Shown here: positions 43,176 to 53,022 of the stretch, in pieces
Position numbering within the stretch: position 1 is the first letter of the stretch
Layout: each line of letters opens with the position of its first letter
NCBI RefSeq assembly: GCF_029382255.1
Contig: NZ_JARLLG010000003.1
Coordinates: 347,291 to 411,290 of the forward strand
Direction of reading: 5' to 3'
Length of the DNA: 64,000 nt
From: Isoptericola croceus
GTDB lineage: Bacteria; Actinomycetota; Actinomycetes; Actinomycetales; Cellulomonadaceae
The notes under the pieces: generated by a model
The model's database searches: none
What the model saw: the letters and a program-made list of their open reading frames with translations, nothing else
Told to the model about the DNA's origin: nothing
Made by a program: the position numbers and the translations under genes

Positions 43176-43523
43176 TCAGGACGCGGCGGCGACCGGTGCG
43201 TCGATGTCGACGAACACCTTGTCGCCCTCCACGGTCACTGGGTAGACGGGTACCGGCCGGATGGCAGGCAGCTGCAGCGGCCGACCGGTCCGCAGGTCGA
43301 ACTGCGAGCCGTGCAGCCAGCACTCGACCCGGCAGCCCTCGACCTCGCCGTCGGACAGCGACACCGCACCGTGGGAGCAGATGTCACTGATCGCGTGGAA
43401 GTCACCGTCGGCGTCCCGCACGAGCGCGACGGGGACGGTGGCACCGTCCGCGGTGTCGAGCTCGACGAGCTTCGCCTCCTCGGGCGCCAGGTCGGCCGTC
43501 GTGGCGACGATCTGCTTGGTCAC
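43176..43523 (-). CDS. Rieske-type [2Fe-2S] ferredoxin within the suf operon
   Basis: A 115-residue protein with the Rieske pair of motifs: SDICSHGAVSLSDG (Cys-x-His) and VECWLHGSQFD (Cys-x2-His). Such small ferredoxins occur in actinobacterial suf operons between sufD and sufC, and may give electrons or report cluster status. GTG 43523 is 4 bases after the sufD stop; 50 bases separate it from sufC. Confidence 0.88.
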   Translation of the reverse strand: MTKQIVATTADLAPEEAKLVELDTADGATVPVALVRDADGDFHAISDICSHGAVSLSDGEVEGCRVECWLHGSQFDLRTGRPLQLPAIRPVPVYPVTVEGDKVFVDIDAPVAAAS

Positions 43524-43527
43524 GCCG

Positions 43528-44757
43528 TCACTCCGCAGCGGCGGGGACGCCGGTGATGACGCTCATGGACTTCTCGAGCTCGGCCTCGATCGAGGCGAGC
43601 AGGCGCTCCTCGACGGACGGCACCCCGATCTCGTCGATGAGCTCCGCGAAGAACCCACGCACCACGAGGCGACGCGCGTCGACCTCCGGGATGCCACGGG
43701 CCATGAGGTAAAAGAGCTGCTCGTCGTCGAACCGGCCGGTCGCCGAGGCGTGGCCAGCACCGGCGATCTCGCCGGTCTCGATCTCGAGGTTCGGCACCGA
43801 GTCCGCCCGTGCCCCGTCCGTCAGCACGAGGTTGCGGTTGAGCTCGTAGGTGTCGGTGTCCTCGGCCTCGGCCTGGATCAGGACGTCGCCCACCCACACC
43901 GTGTGCGCCCCCGAACCCTGCAGCGCCCCCTTGTACGTCACACGCGACCTGCAGCTCGGCACGGCGTGGTCGACGAAGAGACGGTGCTCCTGGTGCTGGT
44001 CCGCGTCCGCGAAGTACAGCCCGACCATCTCGACCTCGCCGCCGGTGGCGGTGAAGGTCGTGTCCGGCGTGATCCGTACGACGTCGCCGCCGAACGTCAC
44101 CACGACGTGCTTGAGCCGGGCGTCGCGACCGATCGAGGAGCGGTGCGCGGCCGCGTGCACGGCCCCGTCGGCCCAGTCCTGCACGGACACGACGGTCAGC
44201 TGCGCGCCGTCCTCGACGAGGATCTCGACCGTCTGGTTCAGCAGCGCGTCGCCGCGGTGGTCGATGACCACCACGGCCTCGGAGTGGCGCTCGGCGTGGA
44301 CCAGCAGGTGTTGCGCCGTCGCGACCGACGACACGCCGTCGACGCGCACCGAGGTGACGTCGGAGGCGACCGCCTCGGCCGGGATCGTCACGACGGTGGC
44401 CTCGGCCACGGCGTTCCAGGCGGTCACCGCGGTACGGTCGCCGGGCTTGCCGGCCTTCCCGAGGCGCACGTCGTCACGGGCGACCGTCTCGACCTTGACC
44501 TCGGCGGCGGCCTCGACGCTCACCGCGACGCCGTCGGAGGCAAGAGTGTCCGCGAAGAGCGGCTGCAGCCGGGCGACCGGCGAGAAGCGCCACTCCTCCT
44601 CGCGGCCCGAGGGCACGGGGATGTCCGCGAGGTCGAAGGAGGTGACGCGCTCGGCGCGCGAGCCCGCGGGCACGACGCCCTGGCCCGGTCCGTGCGTGTG
44701 GGCGCCGTCGGCCACGGCGCGTGAGTGATCGGTGGTGCGATCGGTGGTGGCAGTCAT
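43528..44757 (-). CDS. sufD: Fe-S cluster assembly protein SufD
   Basis: A 409-residue protein with the SufBD right-handed beta-helix core. Recognisable stretches are SFDLADIPVPSGREEEWRFS near the N-terminus, DQHQEHRLFVDHAVPSCRSR, and the C-terminal LFYLMARGIPEVDARRLVVR and FFAELIDEIG. It partners SufB and SufC. ATG 44757 is 1 base from the sufB stop. Confidence 0.92.
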   Translation of the reverse strand: MTATTDRTTDHSRAVADGAHTHGPGQGVVPAGSRAERVTSFDLADIPVPSGREEEWRFSPVARLQPLFADTLASDGVAVSVEAAAEVKVETVARDDVRLGKAGKPGDRTAVTAWNAVAEATVVTIPAEAVASDVTSVRVDGVSSVATAQHLLVHAERHSEAVVVIDHRGDALLNQTVEILVEDGAQLTVVSVQDWADGAVHAAAHRSSIGRDARLKHVVVTFGGDVVRITPDTTFTATGGEVEMVGLYFADADQHQEHRLFVDHAVPSCRSRVTYKGALQGSGAHTVWVGDVLIQAEAEDTDTYELNRNLVLTDGARADSVPNLEIETGEIAGAGHASATGRFDDEQLFYLMARGIPEVDARRLVVRGFFAELIDEIGVPSVEERLLASIEAELEKSMSVITGVPAAAE

Positions 44758-44758
44758 A

Positions 44759-46225
44759 TCAGCCGACGGACCCTTCCATCTGCAGCTCGATGAGGCGGTT
44801 GAGCTCGAGGGCGTACTCCATGGGCAGCTCGCGCGCGATGGGCTCGACGAACCCGCGCACGATCATGGCCATGGCCTCGGTCTCGTCCATGCCTCGGGAC
44901 ATGAGGTAGAACAGCTGGTCCGCGCTCACCTTGGACACCGTCGCCTCGTGCCCCATGGACACGTCGTCCTCGCGGACGTCGACGTACGGGTAGGTGTCGG
45001 AGCGGGAGATCTGGTCGACGAGCAGCGCGTCGCACAGCACGTTGGAGGCCGAGCCCTCGGCACCCTCGAGCACCTGCACCAGGCCGCGGTAGGACGTGCG
45101 CCCACCGCCGCGCGCGACGGACTTGGACACGATCGACGACGACGTCCGGGGTGCGGCGTGCACCATCTTGGCGCCGGCGTCCTGGTGCTGGCCCTCGCCG
45201 GCGAAGGCGATGGACAGCGTCTCGCCGCGGGCGTGCTCGCCCAGGAGGTAGATCGCCGGGTACTTCATGGTGACCTTGGAGCCGATGTTGCCGTCGACCC
45301 ACTCCATCTGGGCGCCCTCTGCGGCCGTGGCGCGCTTGGTCACCAGGTTGTACACGTTGTTCGACCAGTTCTGGATGGTCGTGTAGCGCACGCGGGCGTT
45401 CTTCTTGACGACGATCTCCACGACCGCGCTGTGCAGCGAGTCGGACGAGTAGATCGGCGCGGTGCAGCCTTCGACGTAGTGCACGTACGAGCCCTCGTCG
45501 GCGATGATCAGCGTCCGCTCGAACTGGCCCATGTTCTCGGTGTTGATCCGGAAGTAGGCCTGCAGCGGGATCTCCACGTGCACGCCCGGGGGGACGTAGA
45601 CGAACGACCCGCCCGACCACACGGCCGAGTTCAGCGCGGAGAACTTGTTGTCACCGGCCGGGATGACCGTGCCGAAGTACTCCGCGAAGAGCTCGGGATA
45701 GTCGCGCAGACCGGTGTCGGTGTCGACGAAGATGACGCCCTGCTCCTCCAGGTCCTCGCGGATCTGGTGGTAGACGACCTCGGACTCGTACTGTGCGGCG
45801 ACGCCGGCGACGAGGCGCTGCTTCTCCGCCTCGGGGATGCCGAGCTTGTCGTACGTCGCCTTGATGTCCTCCGGCAGGTCCTCCCAGCTGGTGGCCTGCT
45901 TCTCGGTGGACCGCACGAAGTACTTGATCCGGTCGAAGTGGATCCCCGTGAGATCGGCGCCCCAGCTCGGCATCGGCTTCTTGTCGAACAGGCGCAGCGC
46001 CTTGAGGCGCGCCTTGAGCATCCACTCGGGCTCGTTCTTGAGGGCCGAGATGTTGCGCACGACAGCCTCGCTGAGACCACGCTCGGCGATCGCGCCCGCC
46101 TCGTCGGTGTCGTGCCAGCCGTACTCGTACGCGCCGATCGAGTCGATGATCTCCTCGTCGGAGGGCTTGTCGGCGTTCGGTGCCACTGCCGCCTGGGCGG
46201 CGGCGTCCTGGGTAGGAGCGCTCAT
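44759..46225 (-). CDS. sufB: Fe-S cluster scaffold SufB
   Basis: A 488-residue scaffold. It contains [11 protein letters not shown], the SufB core with [40 protein letters not shown] (conserved Cys) and the C-terminal [20 protein letters not shown] and [15 protein letters not shown]. No intein is present, unlike in mycobacterial SufB. ATG 46225 overlaps the sufR stop (ATGA), coupling it to the regulator. Confidence 0.94.
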   Translation of the reverse strand: MSAPTQDAAAQAAVAPNADKPSDEEIIDSIGAYEYGWHDTDEAGAIAERGLSEAVVRNISALKNEPEWMLKARLKALRLFDKKPMPSWGADLTGIHFDRIKYFVRSTEKQATSWEDLPEDIKATYDKLGIPEAEKQRLVAGVAAQYESEVVYHQIREDLEEQGVIFVDTDTGLRDYPELFAEYFGTVIPAGDNKFSALNSAVWSGGSFVYVPPGVHVEIPLQAYFRINTENMGQFERTLIIADEGSYVHYVEGCTAPIYSSDSLHSAVVEIVVKKNARVRYTTIQNWSNNVYNLVTKRATAAEGAQMEWVDGNIGSKVTMKYPAIYLLGEHARGETLSIAFAGEGQHQDAGAKMVHAAPRTSSSIVSKSVARGGGRTSYRGLVQVLEGAEGSASNVLCDALLVDQISRSDTYPYVDVREDDVSMGHEATVSKVSADQLFYLMSRGMDETEAMAMIVRGFVEPIARELPMEYALELNRLIELQMEGSVG

Positions 46226-46968
46226 CGTGATCCTTCCTGCGTGCCGCCGGTGCGGCCGGCGGGGGTGGGGGGAGTCAGCGGGATGTTCGTGACGCAGGCG
46301 TGCGCGCCGCCCGCGAGGGTGGCCAGTCGTTGGACGTGGGTGCCGAGCAGCTCCGAGAACGCGCGGGCCTCGGCCTCGCACAGCTCGGGGAAGTCCTCGG
46401 CCGCGTGCTGCACCGGGCAGTGGCCCTGGCACAGCTGGACGGTGGGCACGAGCGGGCCGACGACCGGACGCACCGAGGAGGCATAGCCGTCGGCAGCGAG
46501 CAGGTCGGCGAGCTGGGCCGCACGCTCCTGCGGGTCCGTCGCGGTCAGCCGCGGCTCGTAACGGCGCACGACGGCGTCGTTGCGCTCCGTGGCGAACGCC
46601 TCGACGGCCTCGTCGCCACTTGTGCGACGCAGGTAGCGCATCACCTGGATGGCGAGCTCGGTGTCCTGCTCGCCGAGCTCGGCCTGCCCGGCGGTGCTGA
46701 CGACGTAGTGCCGTGCCGGACGGCCGCGACGGGCCCGCCCTGCACCCGTGCCGCCGTCGTGCACCGCGATGGTGCCGTCGTGCTCGAGGCCCGCCAGGTG
46801 ACGGCGCACCGCGGCCTGCGTGAGGCCGAGCACGTCGGCGAGGCGACCGGCCGTGACCGGCCCCTCCGTCGCGACGAGCTCGAGCACGCGACGGCGGGTG
46901 CCGTCGCCCTCGTGGTGGGAGGTGTGCGCAGCGGCGTGCGCGCTCCAGGGCGTCTGGGTCGTCGTCAC
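46222..46968 (-). CDS. sufR: SufR, Fe-S-sensing repressor of the suf operon
   Basis: A 248-residue protein with an N-terminal winged helix ([20 protein letters not shown] then [16 protein letters not shown]) and a C-terminal cluster-binding set of cysteines ([20 protein letters not shown]). SufR holds an Fe-S cluster and represses suf when clusters are plentiful. GTG 46968 has GGAGGTGA ahead. It heads the operon, and a palindrome with arms ACATCCT/AGGATGT lies 30-55 bases upstream. Confidence 0.9.
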   Translation of the reverse strand: MTTTQTPWSAHAAAHTSHHEGDGTRRRVLELVATEGPVTAGRLADVLGLTQAAVRRHLAGLEHDGTIAVHDGGTGAGRARRGRPARHYVVSTAGQAELGEQDTELAIQVMRYLRRTSGDEAVEAFATERNDAVVRRYEPRLTATDPQERAAQLADLLAADGYASSVRPVVGPLVPTVQLCQGHCPVQHAAEDFPELCEAEARAFSELLGTHVQRLATLAGGAHACVTNIPLTPPTPAGRTGGTQEGSR

Positions 46969-46996
46969 GTGCTCACCTCCGTCGTCGATATACAGA

Positions 46997-47026
46997 ACAT
47001 CCTTGTTGCGTAATCGAGGATGTCAA
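46997..47026 (-). promoter_or_regulatory. suf operon promoter with a likely SufR operator
   Basis: A perfect 7-base inverted repeat ACATCCT (46997-47003) / AGGATGT (47017-47023) with a 13-base spacer overlaps a consensus -35 TTGACA on the minus strand (47026-47021). The -10 is not well defined: AGGATG or GATGTT at the right distance is poor, which fits a regulated promoter. The site differs from the published cyanobacterial CAAC-N6-GTTG SufR motif. Confidence 0.55.
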
Positions 47027-47128
47027 GCAAGGCATGCCTCACCGAACACACGAAACCGCAGGTCAACCGACGGCGTGCGACGCGCGTCACACAGATTTCA
47101 CATGCCGTACACCCACCGGTCGCGGGCG

Positions 47129-47749
47129 TCAGCCCTCGATGACCTCGCCGTCGACGACGTCGCCGCCGCCGGAGGAACCCTGCGTGCCCAGCGCGCGCAG
47201 CCTCACCCCGAGCGCGATCAGCGCGACACCGATGACGACGGCGAAGGCGCCGACGACGAACGCCATGGCGGTGATCGCCGCACCAGGGTTGGCGAAGCAG
47301 ACGATCGCGAGCGCCACGAACAGACCGCCGGAGAGCAGGGTGACCAGCCACGAGCCGCCGCCCTTGCCCCGCACGGCGAACGCCGCGAAGAGCTGCAGGA
47401 GCCCGAATGCCATCGCCCAGATCCCGATCAGGACGACCGCGACCGCCAGGAAGGCCTCAGGGAGGAGCAGGAGGACGGCGCCGAAGACCACGGCGACGAC
47501 CCCGACGCCGAGGTTGATCGACCCCGCGGGGGTACCACGGCGACGCAGCCCGTCGACGAGCGAGACGATGCCGTCGATCAGCACGAAGGCTCCGAACACC
47601 TGGACGAGCAGTCCGGGAACATCACGCGGCAGGAACATCGCCAGCAGCCCGAAGACCACGGCGAGCACCCCACGGACCATCGGCCAGTACCAGATCCGCC
47701 TCGCGAGCCGGGCCAGGTCGGCGGGCTGGGCAAAGGTGTAGAAGGTCAT
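47129..47749 (-). CDS. HdeD/DUF308 family membrane protein
   Basis: A 206-residue protein with six predicted membrane helices (for example VRGVLAVVFGLLAMFLP and VGVVAVVFGAVLLLLPEAFL), matching the DUF308/HdeD family, thought to help with acid or envelope stress. The soluble C-terminal tail is short and Gly-rich. It ends 130 bases upstream of the sufR promoter region, in the same orientation, and is divergent from the ABC ATPase at 47790. Confidence 0.82.
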   Translation of the reverse strand: MTFYTFAQPADLARLARRIWYWPMVRGVLAVVFGLLAMFLPRDVPGLLVQVFGAFVLIDGIVSLVDGLRRRGTPAGSINLGVGVVAVVFGAVLLLLPEAFLAVAVVLIGIWAMAFGLLQLFAAFAVRGKGGGSWLVTLLSGGLFVALAIVCFANPGAAITAMAFVVGAFAVVIGVALIALGVRLRALGTQGSSGGGDVVDGEVIEG

Positions 47750-47789
47750 CGTCACTCCTGGTGTCTCGACGCGTCCGTAGAATCCTCTG

Positions 47790-48764
47790 GTGCCCATCAC
47801 CGAAACGCCACCCCGTGGCGCCGTCGACGTGCGCGGCCTGCGCAAGACCTACGGCGGCCGAGACGTCGTCGACGGCCTCGATCTGCAGGCTACCGCCGGA
47901 GCCGTCACAGCGGTGCTCGGGCCCAACGGCGCCGGCAAGACGACCACGGTCGAGTGCTGCGAGGGCCTGCGCTCCCCCGACGGCGGGAGGGTCCGCGTCC
48001 TCGGTCTCGATCCCGTCACCGACGCGGCCGCGCTGCGCCCCCGGGTGGGCGTCATGCTGCAGGACGGCGGTCTGCCCACGGGCGTGCGCGCCCTGGAGAT
48101 GCTGCGGCACGTCGCCCGGATGTACGCCGCTCCCCGCGACGTGGACGAGCTCGCCGAGCGCCTCGGTCTGCACGCGTTCGGCCGCACCACCGTACGGCGG
48201 CTCTCCGGCGGGCAGCGTCAACGGCTGGCGCTCGCCGCCGCCGTCGTCGGCCGCCCCGACGTCGTCTTCCTCGACGAACCGAGCGCCGGCATGGACCCGC
48301 AGTCCCGGCACGCGGTCTGGGACCTCGTCCGCGAGCTGCGCGCCGACGGCGTCGCCGTGGTCCTGACGACCCACATGATGGACGAGGCCGAGGACCTCGC
48401 CGACGTCGTCCACGTCGTCGACCACGGCCGTGTCATCGCGTCCGGCGACGTCCAGGAGCTCCTGTCGGACGGGGCGTCCGGCAGTGCTCCACGCATCCGG
48501 TTCGCGACACGCCCCGGCCTGCCCGTCGGCGACCTGACCGCGCACCTGGACGTGCACCTGACTCGGACCGTGCCCGACGGCGGGTGGTCCGCCACCGAGG
48601 CGGAGCCCGGCGAGTACGTGGTCGCCGGCCCCGTGGCGCCGGCGGCTCTCGCTGCGCTGGCCGGCTGGCTCGCCGAGCACGACGCGCTGGCCACCCGCGT
48701 CACCGTCGGGCGTCGGACCCTCGAAGACGTCTTCCTCGACCTCACCGGACGGCACCTGCGATGA
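47790..48764 (+). CDS. ABC-2 type exporter ATP-binding protein
   Basis: A 324-residue ATPase with Walker A GPNGAGKTT, signature LSGGQRQRLALAAAV, Walker B VVFLDEPSAGMDP, and switch His in LTTHMMDEAEDLADV. The C-terminal 90 residues form a small extra domain often found in drug or daunorubicin-type exporters. ATP hydrolysis drives the permease encoded next, which overlaps by 4 bases. Confidence 0.9.
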   Translation: MPITETPPRGAVDVRGLRKTYGGRDVVDGLDLQATAGAVTAVLGPNGAGKTTTVECCEGLRSPDGGRVRVLGLDPVTDAAALRPRVGVMLQDGGLPTGVRALEMLRHVARMYAAPRDVDELAERLGLHAFGRTTVRRLSGGQRQRLALAAAVVGRPDVVFLDEPSAGMDPQSRHAVWDLVRELRADGVAVVLTTHMMDEAEDLADVVHVVDHGRVIASGDVQELLSDGASGSAPRIRFATRPGLPVGDLTAHLDVHLTRTVPDGGWSATEAEPGEYVVAGPVAPAALAALAGWLAEHDALATRVTVGRRTLEDVFLDLTGRHLR

Positions 48765-49516
48765 CGAGCTCCTCCCCCGCCCCGGCCCGGCGACGCGTCG
48801 CCGCACAGGCGATGTTCGAGACCCGCGCGATCCTGCGCAACGGCGAGCAGCTGCTCGTGACGATCGTGGTGCCTGTGCTGCTGCTGGTGGGGCTCGTGCG
48901 CACGTCCGTGGTCGACCTCGACACGGGCGGCGTCGACCGCGTCGACTTCGTCACGCCCGGGATCCTCGCCCTGGCCTGCGTGACGACCGCCTTCACCTCG
49001 CAGTCGATCGCCACAGCCTTCGACCGCCGTAACGGCGTGCTGCGGCTGCTGGCCACGACACCCCTCGGACGGGGCGGTCTGCTCGCCGGGAAGATCCTCG
49101 GGGTGCTGGCGGTCGAGGCCGTCCAGGTCGTGGTGATCGGCGCCGTCGCACTCGCCCTCGGCTGGCAGCCCACGCTCGCCGGCATCCTGCCCGCGGTCGT
49201 TCTCGGGCTGCTGGGGACGGCAGCGTTCACCGCGCTGGCCCTGCTGCTCGCCGGCACGCTGCGCGCCGAGGGCGTGCTCGCCGTGGCGAACCTCGTGCTC
49301 GTGCTGCTGGTCGTGGGCGGCGGGCTGATCGTGCCACCCACCGCGCTGCCCGGGCCGCTCGCCCACCTCGCGGCGTTCCTCCCGTCCGGGGCGCTCGGCG
49401 AGGGGCTGCGTGGCGCCCTCCTCGGCACCGGTGTGCCTCCGCTCAGCGTGGTCGTGCTCCTGGCCTGGACGGCTGCGCTCGGCGCCGGGGCGAGCAAGCT
49501 CTTCCGCTGGCACTGA
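48761..49516 (+). CDS. ABC-2 type exporter permease
   Basis: A 251-residue membrane protein with six hydrophobic segments (LLVTIVVPVLLLVGLV, TPGILALACVTTAF, and four more) in the ABC-2 arrangement. It starts at ATG 48761 within the stop of the ATPase gene. In many actinobacteria this pair sits between suf and ctaA, as here, and the substrate is unknown; heme-related export is only a guess. Confidence 0.88.
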   Translation: MTSSSPAPARRRVAAQAMFETRAILRNGEQLLVTIVVPVLLLVGLVRTSVVDLDTGGVDRVDFVTPGILALACVTTAFTSQSIATAFDRRNGVLRLLATTPLGRGGLLAGKILGVLAVEAVQVVVIGAVALALGWQPTLAGILPAVVLGLLGTAAFTALALLLAGTLRAEGVLAVANLVLVLLVVGGGLIVPPTALPGPLAHLAAFLPSGALGEGLRGALLGTGVPPLSVVVLLAWTAALGAGASKLFRWH

Positions 49517-49534
49517 CCGTCGGCCCTCCGGCAG

Positions 49535-49555
49535 GCAGGGCAGGGCAGGGCAGGG
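49535..49555 (+). repeat. Pentanucleotide repeat / G-quadruplex motif ahead of ctaA
   Basis: Four tandem GCAGG units give GGGCAGGGCAGGGCAGGG at 49538-49555: four G-triplets with 2-base loops, a perfect intramolecular G-quadruplex pattern on the coding strand. It lies 70 bases before the ctaA start and 19 bases after the permease stop. Confidence 0.75.
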
Positions 49556-49625
49556 ACGATCAATGTCACAGCGGTGGGCCGCTCCCACGGGTCGACGCCG
49601 CCCCGGCGGGTACTACCGTGGTGCC

Positions 49626-50591
49626 GTGAGCACGCCCGCGCCCGCCGAGACGCCCGACGCCACCCCCGACACGGCACGCCCGGCCGTCGGGCACCCGGAC
49701 CGTCTCGCCCGGTTCCGAGGATGGACCCGGGGCATCCTGATCGCGAACGTCGTCGCCCAGATCGCCATCATCGTCACCGGTGGTGCCGTCCGGCTGACCG
49801 CCTCCGGGCTGGGATGCTCGACGTGGCCGATGTGCGAGCCCGGTCAGTTCACCCCCGTGTTCCACGACGCGGCGACGTTCCACCCCTACGTCGAGTTCGG
49901 CAACCGGTTGATGACCGGGGTGCTGTCCGCCATCGCCGTCGCCGTGCTGCTGCTCGTGTGGACCGACCGACGCCGCTCCGAGACCTACCGTGCGCTGGGG
50001 ATCGTGCCGTTGGCCGGTGTCGCGCTGCAGGCCGTCATCGGAGGCGTCGTCGTGCTCCTCGAGCTGCACCCGGGGTTGGTGTCGCTGCACTTCGTCCTCT
50101 CGGCCGCCCTCGTGTGGGTGTCCGCCTACCTCCTGCACCGCCACGGTGAGGGGGACGGCGATCCCGTGCCGGTCGGCCCGCGGCCCGTGATACTGGCGGG
50201 CACGATCCTCGGCGTGCTGACCATCCCCATCGTGGTGCTCGGCGTGATAGTCACCGGTTCCGGCCCTCACTCCGGGGACGCCGACGTCGGCTACCGGCTC
50301 GCCGTCGACCCGTTGGCCTTCACCCGTGCGCACGCCTGGACCGTGTGGGTGTTCTGCGGTGTCCTCGGTGTCCTCACGGTGCTGCTGCACCGGCTGCCTG
50401 CCGACGACGGCGTGAGCCGCGCACGACGCGGCGTCTGGCTGCTCGTGGTGGTCACCCTCGCCCAGGGCGCCATCGGGTACACCCAGTACTTCACCGGCCT
50501 GCCCGAGCTGCTGGTGGGATTCCACATGCTCGGCGCCGGCCTGCTCGTGTGGGCCACGGCGAACGCCGTGCTCCGGCTGCGCACCCGCTGA
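49626..50591 (+). CDS. ctaA: Heme A synthase (CtaA/COX15)
   Basis: A 321-residue protein with eight membrane helices. The family marks are IIVTGGAVRLTASGLGCSTW (with the Cys-containing loop CSTWPMC), EFGNRLMTGVL (heme-ligand region), HFVLSAALVW, ARAHAWTVWVF-type helix and GYTQYFTGLPELLVGFHMLG. It oxidises heme O to heme A for cytochrome oxidase. It starts at GTG 49626 and ends 10 bases from the convergent NUDIX stop. Confidence 0.92.
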   Translation: MSTPAPAETPDATPDTARPAVGHPDRLARFRGWTRGILIANVVAQIAIIVTGGAVRLTASGLGCSTWPMCEPGQFTPVFHDAATFHPYVEFGNRLMTGVLSAIAVAVLLLVWTDRRRSETYRALGIVPLAGVALQAVIGGVVVLLELHPGLVSLHFVLSAALVWVSAYLLHRHGEGDGDPVPVGPRPVILAGTILGVLTIPIVVLGVIVTGSGPHSGDADVGYRLAVDPLAFTRAHAWTVWVFCGVLGVLTVLLHRLPADDGVSRARRGVWLLVVVTLAQGAIGYTQYFTGLPELLVGFHMLGAGLLVWATANAVLRLRTR

Positions 50592-50600
50592 CCCGTCGTC

Positions 50601-51257
50601 TCAGTCGGGCAGGACGCCCCGCCGGTAGGGCCACGGTGCCTCGACGCCGCGCAACGACTCCCACCCATCGGCACGGCTCGCGGCCGCGGCGAGGATACCC
50701 ACCACGGCGGAGGGGTTGTGCAGCCCTCCGGACAGCGTGCGCCGGACCGCCTCGTCCAGCGGCACCCAGTCGGTGATGATCTCGGACTCCTCGCCCGTGC
50801 GGACGTGACGGTCGGCGTGCGGCACCTCGTGGACGTCGCGAGCCAGGAACACGCGCAGCGCCTCGTTGCTGGCGCCCGGCGACGTGGCGAAGTCCACCAG
50901 GACGTCCCACCGGTCGGCGACGAGGTCCGCCTCCTCGGCCAGCTCGCGCGCCGCGGCGTCGACAGCCGGCTCGCCGTCGAGGTCGAGCAGGCCGGCCGGG
51001 ATCTCCCAGAGGAGAGCCCGCACCGGATGCCGGTACTGGCGCAGGAGCAGCACGCGCTCCTGCGCGTCGAGCACGACGACGGCGACCGCCCCGGGGTGGT
51101 CGAGGTACTCACGAGTGACGACCCCGGCGTCACCGAGGTCGACGTCGTCGCGCACCAGGTCGAAGATCCTGCCCTCGTGGACCGTCGTCCGGCCGACGAC
51201 CGGCCGCGGATCGATCTGGTCCGCCGTGTGCGGCCCGTCCGGCGAGCGTGCGGTCAC
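50601..51257 (-). CDS. NUDIX hydrolase, ADP-ribose pyrophosphatase type
   Basis: A 218-residue enzyme with the Nudix box [20 protein letters not shown] (G-x5-E...REx2EE) followed by EADLVA, and the ADP-ribose-type [20 protein letters not shown] strand and [17 protein letters not shown]. It hydrolyses ADP-ribose or similar nucleotide sugars. GTG 51257 overlaps the pyrG stop (GTGA). In related genomes xerD often follows; here the neighbouring gene is the convergent ctaA. Confidence 0.88.
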   Translation of the reverse strand: MTARSPDGPHTADQIDPRPVVGRTTVHEGRIFDLVRDDVDLGDAGVVTREYLDHPGAVAVVVLDAQERVLLLRQYRHPVRALLWEIPAGLLDLDGEPAVDAAARELAEEADLVADRWDVLVDFATSPGASNEALRVFLARDVHEVPHADRHVRTGEESEIITDWVPLDEAVRRTLSGGLHNPSAVVGILAAAASRADGWESLRGVEAPWPYRRGVLPD

Positions 51258-52942
51258 GCCGTCGCGCCCTGGCGCACCAGCGCCGCGGCCACCAGGCCGT
51301 GGAAGAGCGGGTGCGAACGCGTCGGGCGCGACTTGAACTCGGGATGGGCCTGGGTGCTCACGTAGAACGGGTGCACCTCGGCAGGCAGCTCGACGAACTC
51401 CACGAGCGTGCCGTCGGGCGAGGTGCCCGAGAACCGCAGGCCGGCCTCCTCGAGCTGGTCACGCACGGCGTTGTTCACCTCGTACCGGTGGCGGTGACGC
51501 TCGGTGACCTCGGTGGTGCCGTACGTGTTCGCCACCACGGAGCCCTCGGCCAGGGCCGCCGGGTAGTCGCCCAGCCGCATGGTGCCACCCAGGTCGCCGT
51601 CGCCACCCACGATCGCGAGCTGCTCGGCCATCGTCGCGATGACCGGTGTCGCCGTATCAGGCTCGAACTCGGTCGAGGACGCGTCCGGCAGCCCGAGGAC
51701 GTTGCGCGCGTACTCGATCACCATCGACTGCAGGCCGAGGCAGATACCGAGCGTGGGCACACCGTTCTCGCGCGACCACCGCAGCGCCCCGATCTTGCCG
51801 TCGATGCCCCGCACGCCGAAACCACCGGGCACGAGCACCGCGTCCACACCGTCCAGGGCCTCCTGCGCACCCGCCGGCGTGCTGCAGTCGTCCGCGGCGA
51901 CCCAGCGGATCGCGACCCGGGTGTCGTTGTCGAAGCCGCCGGCACGCAGGGCCTCGGTGACGGACAGGTAGGCGTCCGGCAGGTCGATGTACTTGCCGAC
52001 GAGAGCGATCTCGACCTTGTGCTCCGGCTCGTGCACGCGCTCCAGCAGGCGGTTCCAACCGCCCCACTCGACGTCGTGGAACGGCAGGTCGAGGCGTCGC
52101 ACCACGTAGGCGTCGAGGCCCTCGGAGTGCAGCACCCGCGGGATGTCGTAGATGCTCGGGGCGTCCGCGGCGTTGACGACCGCCTCGTTGTCGACGTCGC
52201 AGGACATCGCGATCTTGCGCTTGATGCTGTCCGGCACGATGCGGTCCGAGCGCAGGACGATCGCGTCCGGCTGGATACCGATCGAGCGCAGCGCGGCGAC
52301 CGAGTGCTGCGTCGGCTTGGTCTTCAGCTCGCCCGACGGGCCGATGTAGGGCACCAGCGACACGTGCAGGAAGAAGCAGTCGTCGCGGCCCAGCTCATGG
52401 CGCACCTGCCGCGCGGCCTCGAGGAACGGCAGGGACTCGATGTCACCGACCGTGCCACCGATCTCCGTGATGATGACGTCGACCTCGGGGCCGGCCTGGT
52501 CGCGCATGCGCAGCTTGATCTCGTCGGTGATGTGCGGGATCACCTGCACCGTGTCGCCGAGGTACTCGCCCCGACGCTCCCTGGCGATCACCCGGGAGTA
52601 CACCTGGCCCGTCGTGACGTTCGACGAGGCCGGCAGCTCGATGTCGAGGAACCGCTCGTAGTGCCCGATGTCCAGGTCGGTCTCGGCCCCGTCCTCGGTG
52701 ACGAAGACCTCACCGTGCTGGAACGGGTTCATGGTGCCCGGATCGACGTTGAGGTACGGGTCGAGCTTCTGCATCGTGACCCGCAGCCCGCGGGACCGCA
52801 GGAGCCGACCCAGGGAGGACGCCGTGAGGCCCTTGCCGAGGGAGGATGCCACACCGCCCGTCACGAAGATGTGGCGCGTCAGGTGCGTCGCACCGGCGCG
52901 GCTGGAGGAGCGGGAGGACGTTCGGTTCACGGTGTCAGCCAC
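51254..52942 (-). CDS. pyrG: CTP synthase
   Basis: A 562-residue enzyme converting UTP, ATP and glutamine to CTP. The N-terminal amidoligase has [20 protein letters not shown] and [20 protein letters not shown]; the C-terminal glutaminase has GGFGVRG, GICLGLQ (catalytic Cys) and [12 protein letters not shown] (His, Glu). Length is typical plus a short Ser-rich N-terminal extension. GTG 52942 has GGAG ahead. It follows murJ by 80 bases. Confidence 0.95.
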   Translation of the reverse strand: MADTVNRTSSRSSSRAGATHLTRHIFVTGGVASSLGKGLTASSLGRLLRSRGLRVTMQKLDPYLNVDPGTMNPFQHGEVFVTEDGAETDLDIGHYERFLDIELPASSNVTTGQVYSRVIARERRGEYLGDTVQVIPHITDEIKLRMRDQAGPEVDVIITEIGGTVGDIESLPFLEAARQVRHELGRDDCFFLHVSLVPYIGPSGELKTKPTQHSVAALRSIGIQPDAIVLRSDRIVPDSIKRKIAMSCDVDNEAVVNAADAPSIYDIPRVLHSEGLDAYVVRRLDLPFHDVEWGGWNRLLERVHEPEHKVEIALVGKYIDLPDAYLSVTEALRAGGFDNDTRVAIRWVAADDCSTPAGAQEALDGVDAVLVPGGFGVRGIDGKIGALRWSRENGVPTLGICLGLQSMVIEYARNVLGLPDASSTEFEPDTATPVIATMAEQLAIVGGDGDLGGTMRLGDYPAALAEGSVVANTYGTTEVTERHRHRYEVNNAVRDQLEEAGLRFSGTSPDGTLVEFVELPAEVHPFYVSTQAHPEFKSRPTRSHPLFHGLVAAALVRQGATA

Positions 52943-53022
52943 GGAACTCCATGCTATCCGAGAGTTCGCGCCCCGGCGTCCGGGACGCGCCCGTCGCGGC
53001 GTGCGATGCGGCACAGGCGTGG

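Noticed and set aside
47075-47092. Imperfect palindrome GTGCGACGCGCGTCACAC between DUF308 and sufR
   Set aside because: Could be a weak terminator, but the stem has a mismatch, no T-run and no better context; not listed as a feature.
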